Positions 1-5,720 of a stretch of DNA of 7,748 nt are shown here, piece after piece. Where the stretch lies: positions 1 to 7,748 of the forward strand of contig USPJ01000040.1 of assembly GCA_900556645.1 (NCBI GenBank). The letters run 5' to 3'. Position 1 is the stretch's first letter; each line of letters begins with the position of its first letter. The translations under genes and the position numbers were made by a program. The notes under the pieces are model-generated. The model saw only the letters and a list, made by a program, of their open reading frames with translations. It was not told the origin of the DNA and did no database searches. Source of the DNA: an uncultured Lachnospiraceae bacterium. Its GTDB lineage: Bacteria; Bacillota_A; Clostridia; Lachnospirales; Lachnospiraceae.

Positions 1-36
1 AAGACCGCCTCGTTATGACCACTTCGATACCTCTCC
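1..36 (-). tRNA. tRNA-Ser, probably UGA anticodon, 5' part only
   Basis: Read on the minus strand from position 36, the sequence has the 5' half of a serine tRNA. It shows a 7-base acceptor strand GGAGAGG (36-30), the linker TA, a 3-bp D stem (TCG paired with CGA) around a D loop containing GG, and then the 5' anticodon strand GCGGT followed by C, T, T. The last visible base is the first anticodon base, a T. Serine tRNAs read by UGA, GCU, GGA or CGA anticodons, so a T at this position points to UGA. The rest of the anticodon, the long variable arm, the T arm and the 3' end are outside the window. Identity as tRNA-Ser rests on recognising the conserved 5' half and on the T34 inference; the long variable arm that would prove it is not visible. 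Confidence 0.88.
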
Positions 37-64
37 ATGTACGTCTTGAACGGACGCAAATATG

Positions 65-93
65 ATTCTACCATCATTGGATTATGGTGTCAA
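65..93 (-). promoter_or_regulatory. Sigma-A promoter for the tRNA-Ser gene
   Basis: On the minus strand there is a perfect -35 box TTGACA (93-88), a 17-base spacer, and a -10 box TAGAAT (70-65) that matches TATAAT at five of six positions. A start seven bases downstream would be a G at about position 57, giving a leader of roughly 20 bases before the mature tRNA 5' end at 36; RNase P would remove that leader. Strength and spacing are as expected for a stable-RNA promoter. It lies entirely in the gap after ispD and points at the tRNA. Confidence 0.8.
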
Positions 94-111
94 TAAGATT
101 TTTAAATTTTT

Positions 112-822
112 TTATTGTCTCTGCTTACAGAATATTTCTGCCACCAACAAATCCTCCGGTGTTGTGATTTTTATATTCTCATAGCTTCCTTCTATCAATT
201 TTACCTGATGTTGAGAAAAAGTCTCCAGCACCATGGCATCATCCGTAACGGACATCTGCTTTCCCTGTTTCTCTTCCTCTATCATCTTGCTGTAAGCATC
301 CAAAATCAAAGGATAGAAAAAGCATTGAGGAGTCTGTACATTCCAGACCAAATTTCTGGGAGGTGTATTTACAGCAAATCCCTGCTCATCCACAATCTTT
401 ATGGTATCCTTCACCGGCATTCCCACCACACAGGCCTGATATTTCTCCACAGCCTCCATGCAACGTTCCAATATAGCATTCTCCACAAACGGGCGGGCTC
501 CGTCATGAATCAAGACATAATCCGCACCTTCCGCCGCCTGCAAGCCGCAAAAAACAGAGTGGTATCTCTCGGCACCTCCTGTCACCACTTTTTTCACTTT
601 CTGAAATCCGTATTTTTCTATAATTTCTTTTTGGCAATAATCGATTTCTGATTCTCCGGTTACCAAAACAATATGGTCCACTCTACTGTCTTCCAATGCT
701 TTAAGCGAATAGTATAAAACCGGTTTTCCATTTAATAGAAGATACTGCTTATGTACATCACCGCCCATACGGGTTCCTTTTCCTGCCGCCAGTACGATTG
801 CCGTGTAGGTTTTTTTCTCCAT
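112..822 (-). CDS. ispD: 2-C-methyl-D-erythritol 4-phosphate cytidylyltransferase
   Basis: IspD transfers CMP from CTP to 2-C-methyl-D-erythritol 4-phosphate, the third step of the cytosolic MEP pathway to isoprenoid precursors. The 236-residue product matches the usual family length. Visible motifs are the CTP-binding loop AAGKGTRMG at residues 12-20, followed by K25 in HKQY; GGAERYHSV at 82-90; IHDGARPF at 105-112, which carries the conserved Asp and Arg; and, after a conserved PVKDT segment, a PPRN...TPQCF stretch containing the second catalytic basic residue. The ATG at 822-820 is chosen because AGGAG (834-830) precedes it by seven bases; an in-frame ATG at 867 would lengthen the overlap with tsaD and has no reason to be used. 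Its ATG overlaps the tsaD stop by one base (TAATG), implying translational coupling. It appears to be the last gene of the operon. Confidence 0.95.
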   Translation of the reverse strand: MEKKTYTAIVLAAGKGTRMGGDVHKQYLLLNGKPVLYYSLKALEDSRVDHIVLVTGESEIDYCQKEIIEKYGFQKVKKVVTGGAERYHSVFCGLQAAEGADYVLIHDGARPFVENAILERCMEAVEKYQACVVGMPVKDTIKIVDEQGFAVNTPPRNLVWNVQTPQCFFYPLILDAYSKMIEEEKQGKQMSVTDDAMVLETFSQHQVKLIEGSYENIKITTPEDLLVAEIFCKQRQ

Positions 823-1853
823 TACCGCTCTCCTAATTTCAAATTCGGAACCGCATTCAAATCCCAACCGTCCCGCTTGCCTTCCAAATATTCATAGTAT
901 GCCGCCGCTCCAATCATAGCCGCATTGTCCGTGCAATAAATCGGTGATGGGTGATAAAATTCCACGCCATTTTCACGACATGCCTCTTCCATGGCATTCC
1001 GCAAGGTTGTATTAGAGGCAACTCCGCCGGCAATAGCAAACTTTTTGATTCCGAATTCCTGCACTGCTCCCATGGCATGCTCCACCAGCACATCTATGAC
1101 AGCCTTTTGGAAGGATGCCGCAATATCGGCTTCGTTGATTTCCTGACCCTTCATTTTACAACCGTTGATATAATTTAAGACCGCAGATTTTAAACCACTG
1201 AAGCTAAAGTCATACTGTCCGTCTGCAATCTTCGCTTTCGGGAAAGGGATGGCATCCGGATTTCCTTCCAGTGCTTTTTTCTCTATCTTCGGTCCTCCCG
1301 GATACCCCAGACCAATGGCACGTGCCACTTTATCAAAAGCTTCTCCCGCCGCATCATCTCTGGTTCTGCCGATAATCTCATATTTTCCGTAATCCTCCAC
1401 TTTTACCAAGTGGGTATGTCCGCCGGAAGCCACCAGACAGATGAACGGCGGCTCCAATTCTTTATTTTCAATGTAATTGGCACTGATATGCCCCTCAATA
1501 TGATGGATTCCCACCAATGGCTTTTGGGAAGCATATGCAATAGCTTTTGCCTCAGCCACTCCCACCAAAAGTGCACCTACCAGTCCCGGACCGTAGGTGA
1601 CAGCGATTGCATCCATATCCTCCAGCTTCATATCCGCTTCTTCCAAAGCCTGTTGAATGACCTGATTAATTTTTTCGATATGTTTTCTGGAGGCAATCTC
1701 CGGCACAACTCCTCCGTACAGGGTATGAAGGGCTATCTGAGAAGAGATGACGTTGGAACGCACATCCCTTCCGTTTACTACCACGGCTGCCGCTGTCTCA
1801 TCACAGGAGCTTTCAATTGCCAGTATTTTTATTTCATGTTCTTCATTAATCAT
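822..1853 (-). CDS. tsaD: tRNA N6-threonylcarbamoyladenosine transferase TsaD
   Basis: TsaD (Kae1/YgjD family) transfers the threonylcarbamoyl group from TC-AMP to A37 of tRNAs that read ANN codons, working in the cytoplasm with TsaB and TsaE. The 343-residue protein has the ASKHA ATPase fold: the N-terminal phosphate loop IESSCDET at 13-20; [12 protein letters not shown] at 87-98; the metal-binding HxxxH at H118 and H122; SGGHTHL at 143-149; GGVASN at 276-281; and the third metal ligand D309 in CTDNAA. All catalytic features are intact. The ATG at 1853 is preceded by GGAAGGAGAG with a nine-base gap. It overlaps the 3' end of the upstream unknown gene by eight bases (ATGATTAA) and its stop overlaps the ispD start. 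tsaD is separated from tsaE-tsaB by four genes but probably shares their transcript. Confidence 0.96.
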   Translation of the reverse strand: MINEEHEIKILAIESSCDETAAAVVVNGRDVRSNVISSQIALHTLYGGVVPEIASRKHIEKINQVIQQALEEADMKLEDMDAIAVTYGPGLVGALLVGVAEAKAIAYASQKPLVGIHHIEGHISANYIENKELEPPFICLVASGGHTHLVKVEDYGKYEIIGRTRDDAAGEAFDKVARAIGLGYPGGPKIEKKALEGNPDAIPFPKAKIADGQYDFSFSGLKSAVLNYINGCKMKGQEINEADIAASFQKAVIDVLVEHAMGAVQEFGIKKFAIAGGVASNTTLRNAMEEACRENGVEFYHPSPIYCTDNAAMIGAAAYYEYLEGKRDGWDLNAVPNLKLGER

Positions 1854-2424
1854 CGGAAGACTCTCCTTCCACCATCTTAAATCCTAATATCTTCCAGTTT
1901 CCATCCTCGTCTTTTCGCAATACATATTTCTGACTGGTATTACTATAGGTATTTCCTTCCCGTACAAAATATCTGGACACCACATAAGCACACTCTCTGC
2001 CGTCCACTTTTTTATATTCTACTTCTTTGCTGTCACAGACGGTGGTATCCACCAGTTTCCGCTCATTATCCTTATAATCCTTGATATCCGCTTCCAGCAT
2101 AAGCATATACTGGTCTTTGGGATTCTTCTTCAGCAATTCCTCATCCATCAAAAGGCGTGCCTGATCTGCCATTTCTTCCAACTCTTCCTGCTCATATTCC
2201 TCATTGTAATAGCATTTCAGAATCTTGTCGTAGAATTTGATAACTTCCCGGGGCGTCGGCGGATAATCTTTTTCCAAATCCTTTGCCAATACCTCACCCA
2301 CCTTCGTAAGCTCTGTGGAATTTTCTATATCTTTTTTATCACGATAGGTGAGATAATAATAGTATCCCACAATGATTCCAATACAGACAATGGACAGCAC
2401 AATCACTTTGATGTATTTTTTCAT
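1846..2424 (-). CDS. Membrane-anchored protein of unknown function
   Basis: I cannot name a function for this 192-residue protein. Residues 1-4 are MKKY, followed by one hydrophobic segment at about 5-25 and then a positively charged stretch, which suggests a signal anchor; there is no lipobox cysteine in the expected place. Residues 30-120 are highly charged and probably mostly helical. The last 60 residues alternate like beta strands and end in [17 protein letters not shown], a pattern reminiscent of the final strands of NTF2-like domains; that fold is only an inference. The sequence may belong to an uncharacterised Clostridia DUF family (possibly DUF6715), which I cannot verify. The ATG overlaps the rnz stop (ATGA) and follows GGAGG (2436-2432) by seven bases, so it is translated as part of the operon. 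Conserved linkage to rnz and tsaD would hint at a housekeeping role, but none is shown here. Confidence 0.85.
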   Translation of the reverse strand: MKKYIKVIVLSIVCIGIIVGYYYYLTYRDKKDIENSTELTKVGEVLAKDLEKDYPPTPREVIKFYDKILKCYYNEEYEQEELEEMADQARLLMDEELLKKNPKDQYMLMLEADIKDYKDNERKLVDTTVCDSKEVEYKKVDGRECAYVVSRYFVREGNTYSNTSQKYVLRKDEDGNWKILGFKMVEGESSDD

Positions 2425-3338
2425 TTGTCTTCCTCCTCAAAATCCAGCTCCACACTTCTTCCATCTTTTCCCAGAGAAGCATTGGTGAAAATACTCCGAA
2501 CCTCATCCATATACCGCTCTGCTTTTACCAAAGACGGGCTGAAATGGGTCAGCCATAGTTCCTGAACCTTGGCACGTTTTGCCAGTTTTGCCGCTTCATA
2601 AAAGGTCATATGCTTATACTGTCTTGCTTTTTCCACTTTTTCCGGTTCTGCGTACATTCCCTCACAGATAAATAAATCTGATTTCTCTGCGGCAACGGCA
2701 ATGGCATCCACCGGTCTTGTATCGGTACAGTAAGTTACCTTGATTCCTTTTCTAGGGGGGCCTAATACCATTTCCGGGGTGTAGACTTTTCCATCCTGTT
2801 GGATGATTTCTCCCTTTTGGAGCCTGCTCCAAAGCTTTTGCGGAATCTCCTGTTCCATTGCCCGCTCCACACTAAACCTTCCGGCACGGTCAATGGAAAG
2901 ACTGTATCCATAACAAAGAATATTGTGATTTACTCGAAAGGCATGAATACGGTAACCTCCGATTTCAATTTCCTGTTCCGGCTCTGTCAATTCTATAAAT
3001 TCGATTGGAAAAGGCAGTTCCGGTGCAATGATTCTCAAAGCATTTACCACCCGTTCCAACCCTTTTGGTCCTATCATGGTCAAGGGTTCGGTCCTCTCTG
3101 CATTTCCCATGGTTAAAAGCAATCCCGGCAGTCCACTGATGTGGTCTGCATGATAGTGGGTAAAACAAATGACATCAATAGGCTTAAAGCTCCAGCCCTT
3201 TTCCTTGATTGCCACCTGGGTTCCCTCTCCACAGTCAATCAGCAGATTACTTCCGTTATAACGTGTCATCAATGACGTAAGGCGTCTGTAAGGAAGGGGC
3301 ATCATTCCGCCGGTTCCCAGTAAACAAACATCTAACAT
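2421..3338 (-). CDS. rnz: Ribonuclease Z (tRNA 3' endonuclease)
   Basis: RNase Z is a zinc-dependent metallo-beta-lactamase-fold endonuclease that cuts 3' trailers from tRNA precursors in the cytoplasm. The 305-residue product has the full set of metal ligands in family order: H61, H63, D65 and H66 in THYHADH; H138 in VNHNILCYGYSL; D206 in CTDTRP; and H265 in THFSPS. H243 in HMTFYEAA corresponds to the conserved histidine of the HST motif. LGPPRKG (192-198) and GPKGLE (90-95) are also family-typical. Aligned from memory with Bacillus subtilis RNase Z, the PxKxRN loop reads PLPYRR (14-19), so the Lys and Asn are replaced. The ATG at 3338 follows AAAGGAG closely; an in-frame extension reaching 3488 overlaps the upstream gene and lacks family similarity. 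Other MBL-fold nucleases are less likely given the whole motif set. Confidence 0.88.
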   Translation of the reverse strand: MLDVCLLGTGGMMPLPYRRLTSLMTRYNGSNLLIDCGEGTQVAIKEKGWSFKPIDVICFTHYHADHISGLPGLLLTMGNAERTEPLTMIGPKGLERVVNALRIIAPELPFPIEFIELTEPEQEIEIGGYRIHAFRVNHNILCYGYSLSIDRAGRFSVERAMEQEIPQKLWSRLQKGEIIQQDGKVYTPEMVLGPPRKGIKVTYCTDTRPVDAIAVAAEKSDLFICEGMYAEPEKVEKARQYKHMTFYEAAKLAKRAKVQELWLTHFSPSLVKAERYMDEVRSIFTNASLGKDGRSVELDFEEEDK

Positions 3339-3351
3339 ATATTCTCCTTTT

Positions 3352-3564
3352 CTAGAGGAGTTCTGTGATTTCCTCCTCCGCAAACGGCACCTTGAAATTT
3401 TCCATAATACGTTCAAAACAGTCTTCACAGATATTTCCGGTCTGCAAAACACCGTCTTTTTTGGAAAAATATCCCCACCGCTGTTCAATTCTCACATATT
3501 CTTCCTGCAATTCTATTTTCTTTCCGCAGCAATTACAGATTTGTCCCTTTCTTTCGTTCTGCAT
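3352..3564 (-). CDS. Small four-cysteine (putative zinc-binding) protein
   Basis: This is a 70-residue protein with no family name I can give. It has a CNCCGKKI knuckle (C10, C12, C13) and a second pair ICEDC (C46, C49), so CxxC-32-CxxC could form one structural zinc site of the zinc-ribbon type, with C12 as a spare. Between the pairs is an aromatic and charged stretch (RIEQRWGYFSKKDG), followed by a helical acidic C-terminus ending in ELL. The ATG at 3564 is preferred because a full AGGAGGT sits six bases upstream. An ATG ten codons earlier (3594) has only a weak AGGA and overlaps a candidate -10 box. It lies 45 bases after rimI and 13 before rnz, in the same direction. Nucleic-acid or protein binding are both possible; the sequence does not decide. 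Confidence 0.8.
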   Translation of the reverse strand: MQNERKGQICNCCGKKIELQEEYVRIEQRWGYFSKKDGVLQTGNICEDCFERIMENFKVPFAEEEITELL

Positions 3565-3570
3565 ATCCGT

Positions 3571-3577
3571 ACCTCCT
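3571..3577 (-). promoter_or_regulatory. Strong ribosome binding site deciding the start of the four-cysteine gene
   Basis: AGGAGGT, the longest Shine-Dalgarno match in the window, ends six bases before the ATG at 3564. It selects that start over the in-frame ATG at 3594. Confidence 0.8.
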
Positions 3578-3592
3578 AAGATTTCTGTCTTC

Positions 3593-3620
3593 ATTATAGA
3601 ATCTTATCCTTATTCCTGAA
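3593..3620 (-). promoter_or_regulatory. Candidate internal promoter upstream of the four-cysteine gene and rnz
   Basis: On the minus strand a perfect -10 box TATAAT (3598-3593) sits in the 45-base gap after rimI, which is the largest gap between coding genes in the window. The best -35 partner is TTCAGG (3620-3615) with a 16-base spacer; it matches TTGACA at only three of six positions, and there is no TG extension of the -10 box. Transcription would begin near 3586, giving a leader of about 22 bases to the ATG at 3564. If active, it would allow the four-cysteine gene, rnz, the anchored protein, tsaD and ispD to be expressed apart from the upstream genes. The perfect -10 could be chance in AT-rich sequence. 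Confidence 0.35.
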
Positions 3621-4065
3621 TAGTGGAAATGTCTGGCGGATATACCATAACATAGGCATCTTCTCTTGGCTTTTCATAAAAGCCCTTTCGCACACCGCAA
3701 ACGGAAAATCCCTGTTTTTTGTACAGGGCGATTGCCGCCGCATTACTTTTACGGACTTCTAAAAACCATGATACAATTCCTCTTTCTGCACTTATTCTGA
3801 GAGCTTCCCTCAAAAGACTTTCTCCCAAATGCTTTCTTCTTCCCGTTTCCTTTACTGCCACATTGGTAATCTCTCCCTCATCTGCTGCCAGATACATTCC
3901 GATGTAGCCTTTGATTCCTTCCTCTTCTGCCACCAGAAACAGGGTATTGTCTGCACAGATAGCATCCAAAAATCCATTTTCGCTCCATGGCATGGAAAAA
4001 ATGTCTCGTTCTATGGCTGTCACTTCCGCCACATCCTTTTTTTCCATCAGACGAATACAGCTCAT
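3610..4065 (-). CDS. rimI: Ribosomal-protein-S18-alanine N-acetyltransferase
   Basis: RimI is a GNAT-family acetyltransferase that uses acetyl-CoA to acetylate the N-terminal alanine of ribosomal protein bS18 in the cytoplasm. The 151-residue product has the RimI-like N-terminal FSMPWSENGF segment (23-32), the acetyl-CoA strand ITNVAVKE (66-73), the pyrophosphate loop RRKHLG (76-81), and EVRKSNAAAIALYKKQGF (103-120). E103 and Y115 fall on the numbers of the catalytic pair in enterobacterial RimI. The loop has His79 where Gly is usual in RxxGxG. Its ATG overlaps the tsaB stop (ATGA), with AAGGA five bases upstream, so translation is probably coupled. Placement among tsa genes is a common arrangement in Firmicutes. 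The substrate is assigned by family and context; other N-terminal acetylation targets are possible. Confidence 0.9.
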   Translation of the reverse strand: MSCIRLMEKKDVAEVTAIERDIFSMPWSENGFLDAICADNTLFLVAEEEGIKGYIGMYLAADEGEITNVAVKETGRRKHLGESLLREALRISAERGIVSWFLEVRKSNAAAIALYKKQGFSVCGVRKGFYEKPREDAYVMVYPPDISTIQE

Positions 4066-4769
4066 TTTTTTCCTTCTTTCTCCAAACGCTCCCTCTCAGC
4101 CTGAGACAGCCGCAGATATTCCGGTTTGTGTTCCTCCGCCTTCTGTATCATGCCCTTTTTATAATACTCCATGGCAAGGGTTCCCACAGCACCTGCCCGC
4201 TGTTTATTCAAATGTGCCGGAGCAAAGGAATACTCCACCTTACAGTTTTCCCGTATCTTATCCCGAAATACCGGAACACCGTCTCCCAGAAAAACCACGG
4301 AACGGTTCTGTTCATTGATTTTCTCCAGAATCTCTTCAATGCCCACTGCACATTGCTCCAACAGGACATGAAGCCCCTCCCCGTCAAATTCATACAATCC
4401 CGTATAGGTCTGGTTTCTTCTGGCATCCATCAGCGGGCACACCAGATTTTTGTTTCCATACAGGTTATATGCCAGACCGTCCACCGTGGGAATCTGTATG
4501 ATTGGCTTGTCCAAAGCCAGTGCCAACCCTTTTGCGGTGGCGGAGCCGATACGAAGTCCGGTAAAAGAGCCCGGCCCTCCTGCCACGGCAATGGCATCTA
4601 TGGTCTGTAAATCCAATTCTATCATTTTTACCACTTCATCCAACATAGGCAATAATGTCTGCGAATGTGTCTTTTTATAATTCATGGTGAACTCGCCCAA
4701 CAGATTCTCGTCCTCCACCACAGCAACACTGGCCACCAGTCCCGAGCTGTCCAATGCCAAAATTCTCAT
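4062..4769 (-). CDS. tsaB: t6A modification subunit TsaB
   Basis: TsaB is an ASKHA-fold paralogue of TsaD that lacks its metal site and acts as the dimerisation partner and scaffold for TsaD in the t6A-forming complex. The 235-residue product has the N-terminal strand-loop MRILALDSS (1-9), the conserved THSQTLLPM (34-42), and GGPGSFTGLRIG (64-75), the family signature; the C-terminal half is shorter and diverged, as is usual. The HxxxH metal motif of TsaD is absent, which separates the paralogues. The ATG at 4769 is selected by AGGAGG (4782-4777) seven bases upstream. A longer in-frame reading to 4892 would run inside tsaE and has no family similarity. The tsaE stop TAG forms the first bases of this ribosome site, and the tsaB stop overlaps the rimI start. 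Confidence 0.95.
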   Translation of the reverse strand: MRILALDSSGLVASVAVVEDENLLGEFTMNYKKTHSQTLLPMLDEVVKMIELDLQTIDAIAVAGGPGSFTGLRIGSATAKGLALALDKPIIQIPTVDGLAYNLYGNKNLVCPLMDARRNQTYTGLYEFDGEGLHVLLEQCAVGIEEILEKINEQNRSVVFLGDGVPVFRDKIRENCKVEYSFAPAHLNKQRAGAVGTLAMEYYKKGMIQKAEEHKPEYLRLSQAERERLEKEGKK

Positions 4770-4776
4770 ATTCACG

Positions 4777-4782
4777 CCTCCT
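4777..4782 (-). promoter_or_regulatory. Ribosome binding site of tsaB fused to the tsaE stop codon
   Basis: The minus strand reads TAGGAGG, in which TAG (4783-4781) ends tsaE and AGGAGG (4782-4777) is the Shine-Dalgarno for tsaB, seven bases before its ATG. Ribosomes ending tsaE therefore cover the tsaB initiation site. Confidence 0.8.
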
Positions 4783-5206
4783 ATTTGTCCTCTATGGTAA
4801 TCCTGCGGTAATCGAAACCTTTTTCCAAATCTTTTTCTATACAAATTTCCCGGTAATGCTCCGGCAGCAATTCTTCTATCAGATTTGCCCACTCAATCAT
4901 GGTGAGCCCCTCTCCGTAAAAGTAATCCTCGTAGCCTATCTCTTCCATCTCTTCCACATCTCCAATCCGGTAGACATCGAAATGATAGAACGGCATACGC
5001 CCTTCCTCGTAAACCTGAACAATGGTAAATGTGGGGCTGTTTATTGGTTCTGTAATCTCCAGACCCTTTGCAATTCCCTGCGTAAAGACAGTCTTTCCCA
5101 CGCCCAAATCGCCGACTAAGGTATACACCTCACCCGGCTTTGCTTCTCTTCCCAGTTTTTTTCCCAACGCCTCGGTTTCCTCCGGCGAAAAAGTTTCAAC
5201 TACCAT
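4781..5206 (-). CDS. tsaE: t6A modification ATPase TsaE
   Basis: TsaE is a small P-loop ATPase that binds the TsaB-TsaD dimer and is needed for multiple-turnover t6A synthesis. The 141-residue product has Walker A GDLGVGKT at 32-39, the SPTF switch segment at 57-60, HFDVYRI with D77, and IEWA with E105-W106, which are all characteristic. I chose the ATG at 5206 because AGGTG (5214-5210) lies just upstream and complements the 16S anti-Shine-Dalgarno. The alternative GTG at 5212 adds two residues but lies inside that ribosome site and has nothing useful before it. The preceding gene ends with TAG at 5215-5213, overlapping the same ribosome site, so coupling is likely. tsaB follows after 11 bases. 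Confidence 0.94.
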   Translation of the reverse strand: MVVETFSPEETEALGKKLGREAKPGEVYTLVGDLGVGKTVFTQGIAKGLEITEPINSPTFTIVQVYEEGRMPFYHFDVYRIGDVEEMEEIGYEDYFYGEGLTMIEWANLIEELLPEHYREICIEKDLEKGFDYRRITIEDK

Positions 5207-5209
5207 AAG

Positions 5210-5214
5210 CACCT
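5210..5214 (-). promoter_or_regulatory. Ribosome binding site deciding the tsaE start
   Basis: The minus strand reads TAGGTGCTTATG. The stop codon of the YcxB-like gene is its first three bases, and AGGTG pairs fully with the CACCT of the anti-Shine-Dalgarno, at a spacing suited to the ATG at 5206 but not to the GTG embedded within it. Confidence 0.55.
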
Positions 5215-5710
5215 ACTTTATTTTTAAACGATATTTTTCCAACTTCTCTCTCATCATAGCACAAATCGGTTCATAATGCTCCCCTAAATCTCTTCTGGGA
5301 AACACATAAGCATTTACTCTTGTGCTGTATACAAGAAGGTTGCTCTTTGTGGACACCACTTTATAAATCTTGTTCCATTCCAGAGTTGCCTGTTCTTCAC
5401 CCTGCACAATGGTAATTCCCGTATCATCCACGATGAAATGCTGGGTGTTTCGCAACGCCTCTGATTTTTGCATCTGCATTTTGGCATGTATCCACAAATT
5501 CAACGGCATATAGAATACAAACAATAATCCCAAGATAATGTAAATTACCGTATAGGCTGTATCTACCTCTCCCCAAGTTACTGCCGCCACCACAAACACG
5601 AATATTGCCATTACAATAGAAAGAACCCCATGCATTCCGTGATATGTGTGATACATATTAAATTTGTACATGTCCTGTGGTGTCAGATTGACATCAAATT
5701 CCTCTCTCAT
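5213..5710 (-). CDS. YcxB-like membrane protein
   Basis: This 165-residue protein has a short cytoplasmic N-terminus, two adjacent transmembrane helices at about 28-46 and 52-72, and a C-terminal soluble domain of about 90 residues. That domain has the pattern of the YcxB-like family: FIVDDTGI near the start, then LEWNKIYKV, then LLVY followed by AYVFPRRDL. No biochemical role is established for the family as far as I know, and no catalytic motif is visible. The ATG at 5710 follows AGGAG by seven bases; that AGGAG overlaps the TAG stop of the preceding transporter gene. It is followed directly by tsaE, with its stop inside the tsaE ribosome site. The close packing suggests shared expression, but there is no evidence that the protein takes part in tRNA modification. 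Confidence 0.8.
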   Translation of the reverse strand: MREEFDVNLTPQDMYKFNMYHTYHGMHGVLSIVMAIFVFVVAAVTWGEVDTAYTVIYIILGLLFVFYMPLNLWIHAKMQMQKSEALRNTQHFIVDDTGITIVQGEEQATLEWNKIYKVVSTKSNLLVYSTRVNAYVFPRRDLGEHYEPICAMMREKLEKYRLKIK

Positions 5711-5720
5711 ATTATCACTC

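Noticed and set aside
115..651. Open reading frame of 178 codons on the plus strand
   Set aside because: It lies wholly antisense to ispD, and its product is rich in His, Phe, Leu and Ile with no recognisable domain. It is a by-product of ispD codon use.
823..867. Fifteen-residue N-terminal extension of ispD
   Set aside because: It overlaps the end of tsaD and has no family similarity; the TAATG junction with AGGAG upstream supports the start at 822.
2752..2762. Run of G and C near 2752-2762 as a possible frameshift or structural element
   Set aside because: The frame of rnz reads straight through it as the conserved GPPRKG motif, so it is ordinary coding sequence.
2965..3168. Second minus-strand open frame inside rnz
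   Set aside because: It is a shifted-frame shadow of rnz with no ribosome site or domain.
3339..3488. Fifty-residue N-terminal extension of rnz
   Set aside because: It overlaps the four-cysteine gene, is Arg-rich with no family similarity, and the ATG at 3338 has its own AAAGGAG site right where RNase Z homology begins.
3911..4610. Long overlapping plus-strand open frames opposite rimI and tsaB
   Set aside because: The products are low-complexity mixtures of Ser, Pro, Phe and His with no domain, antisense to two well-supported genes and without convincing ribosome sites.
4770..4892. Forty-one-residue N-terminal extension of tsaB
   Set aside because: It runs inside tsaE in another frame. 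AGGAGG and the conserved MRILALDSS start place initiation at 4769.
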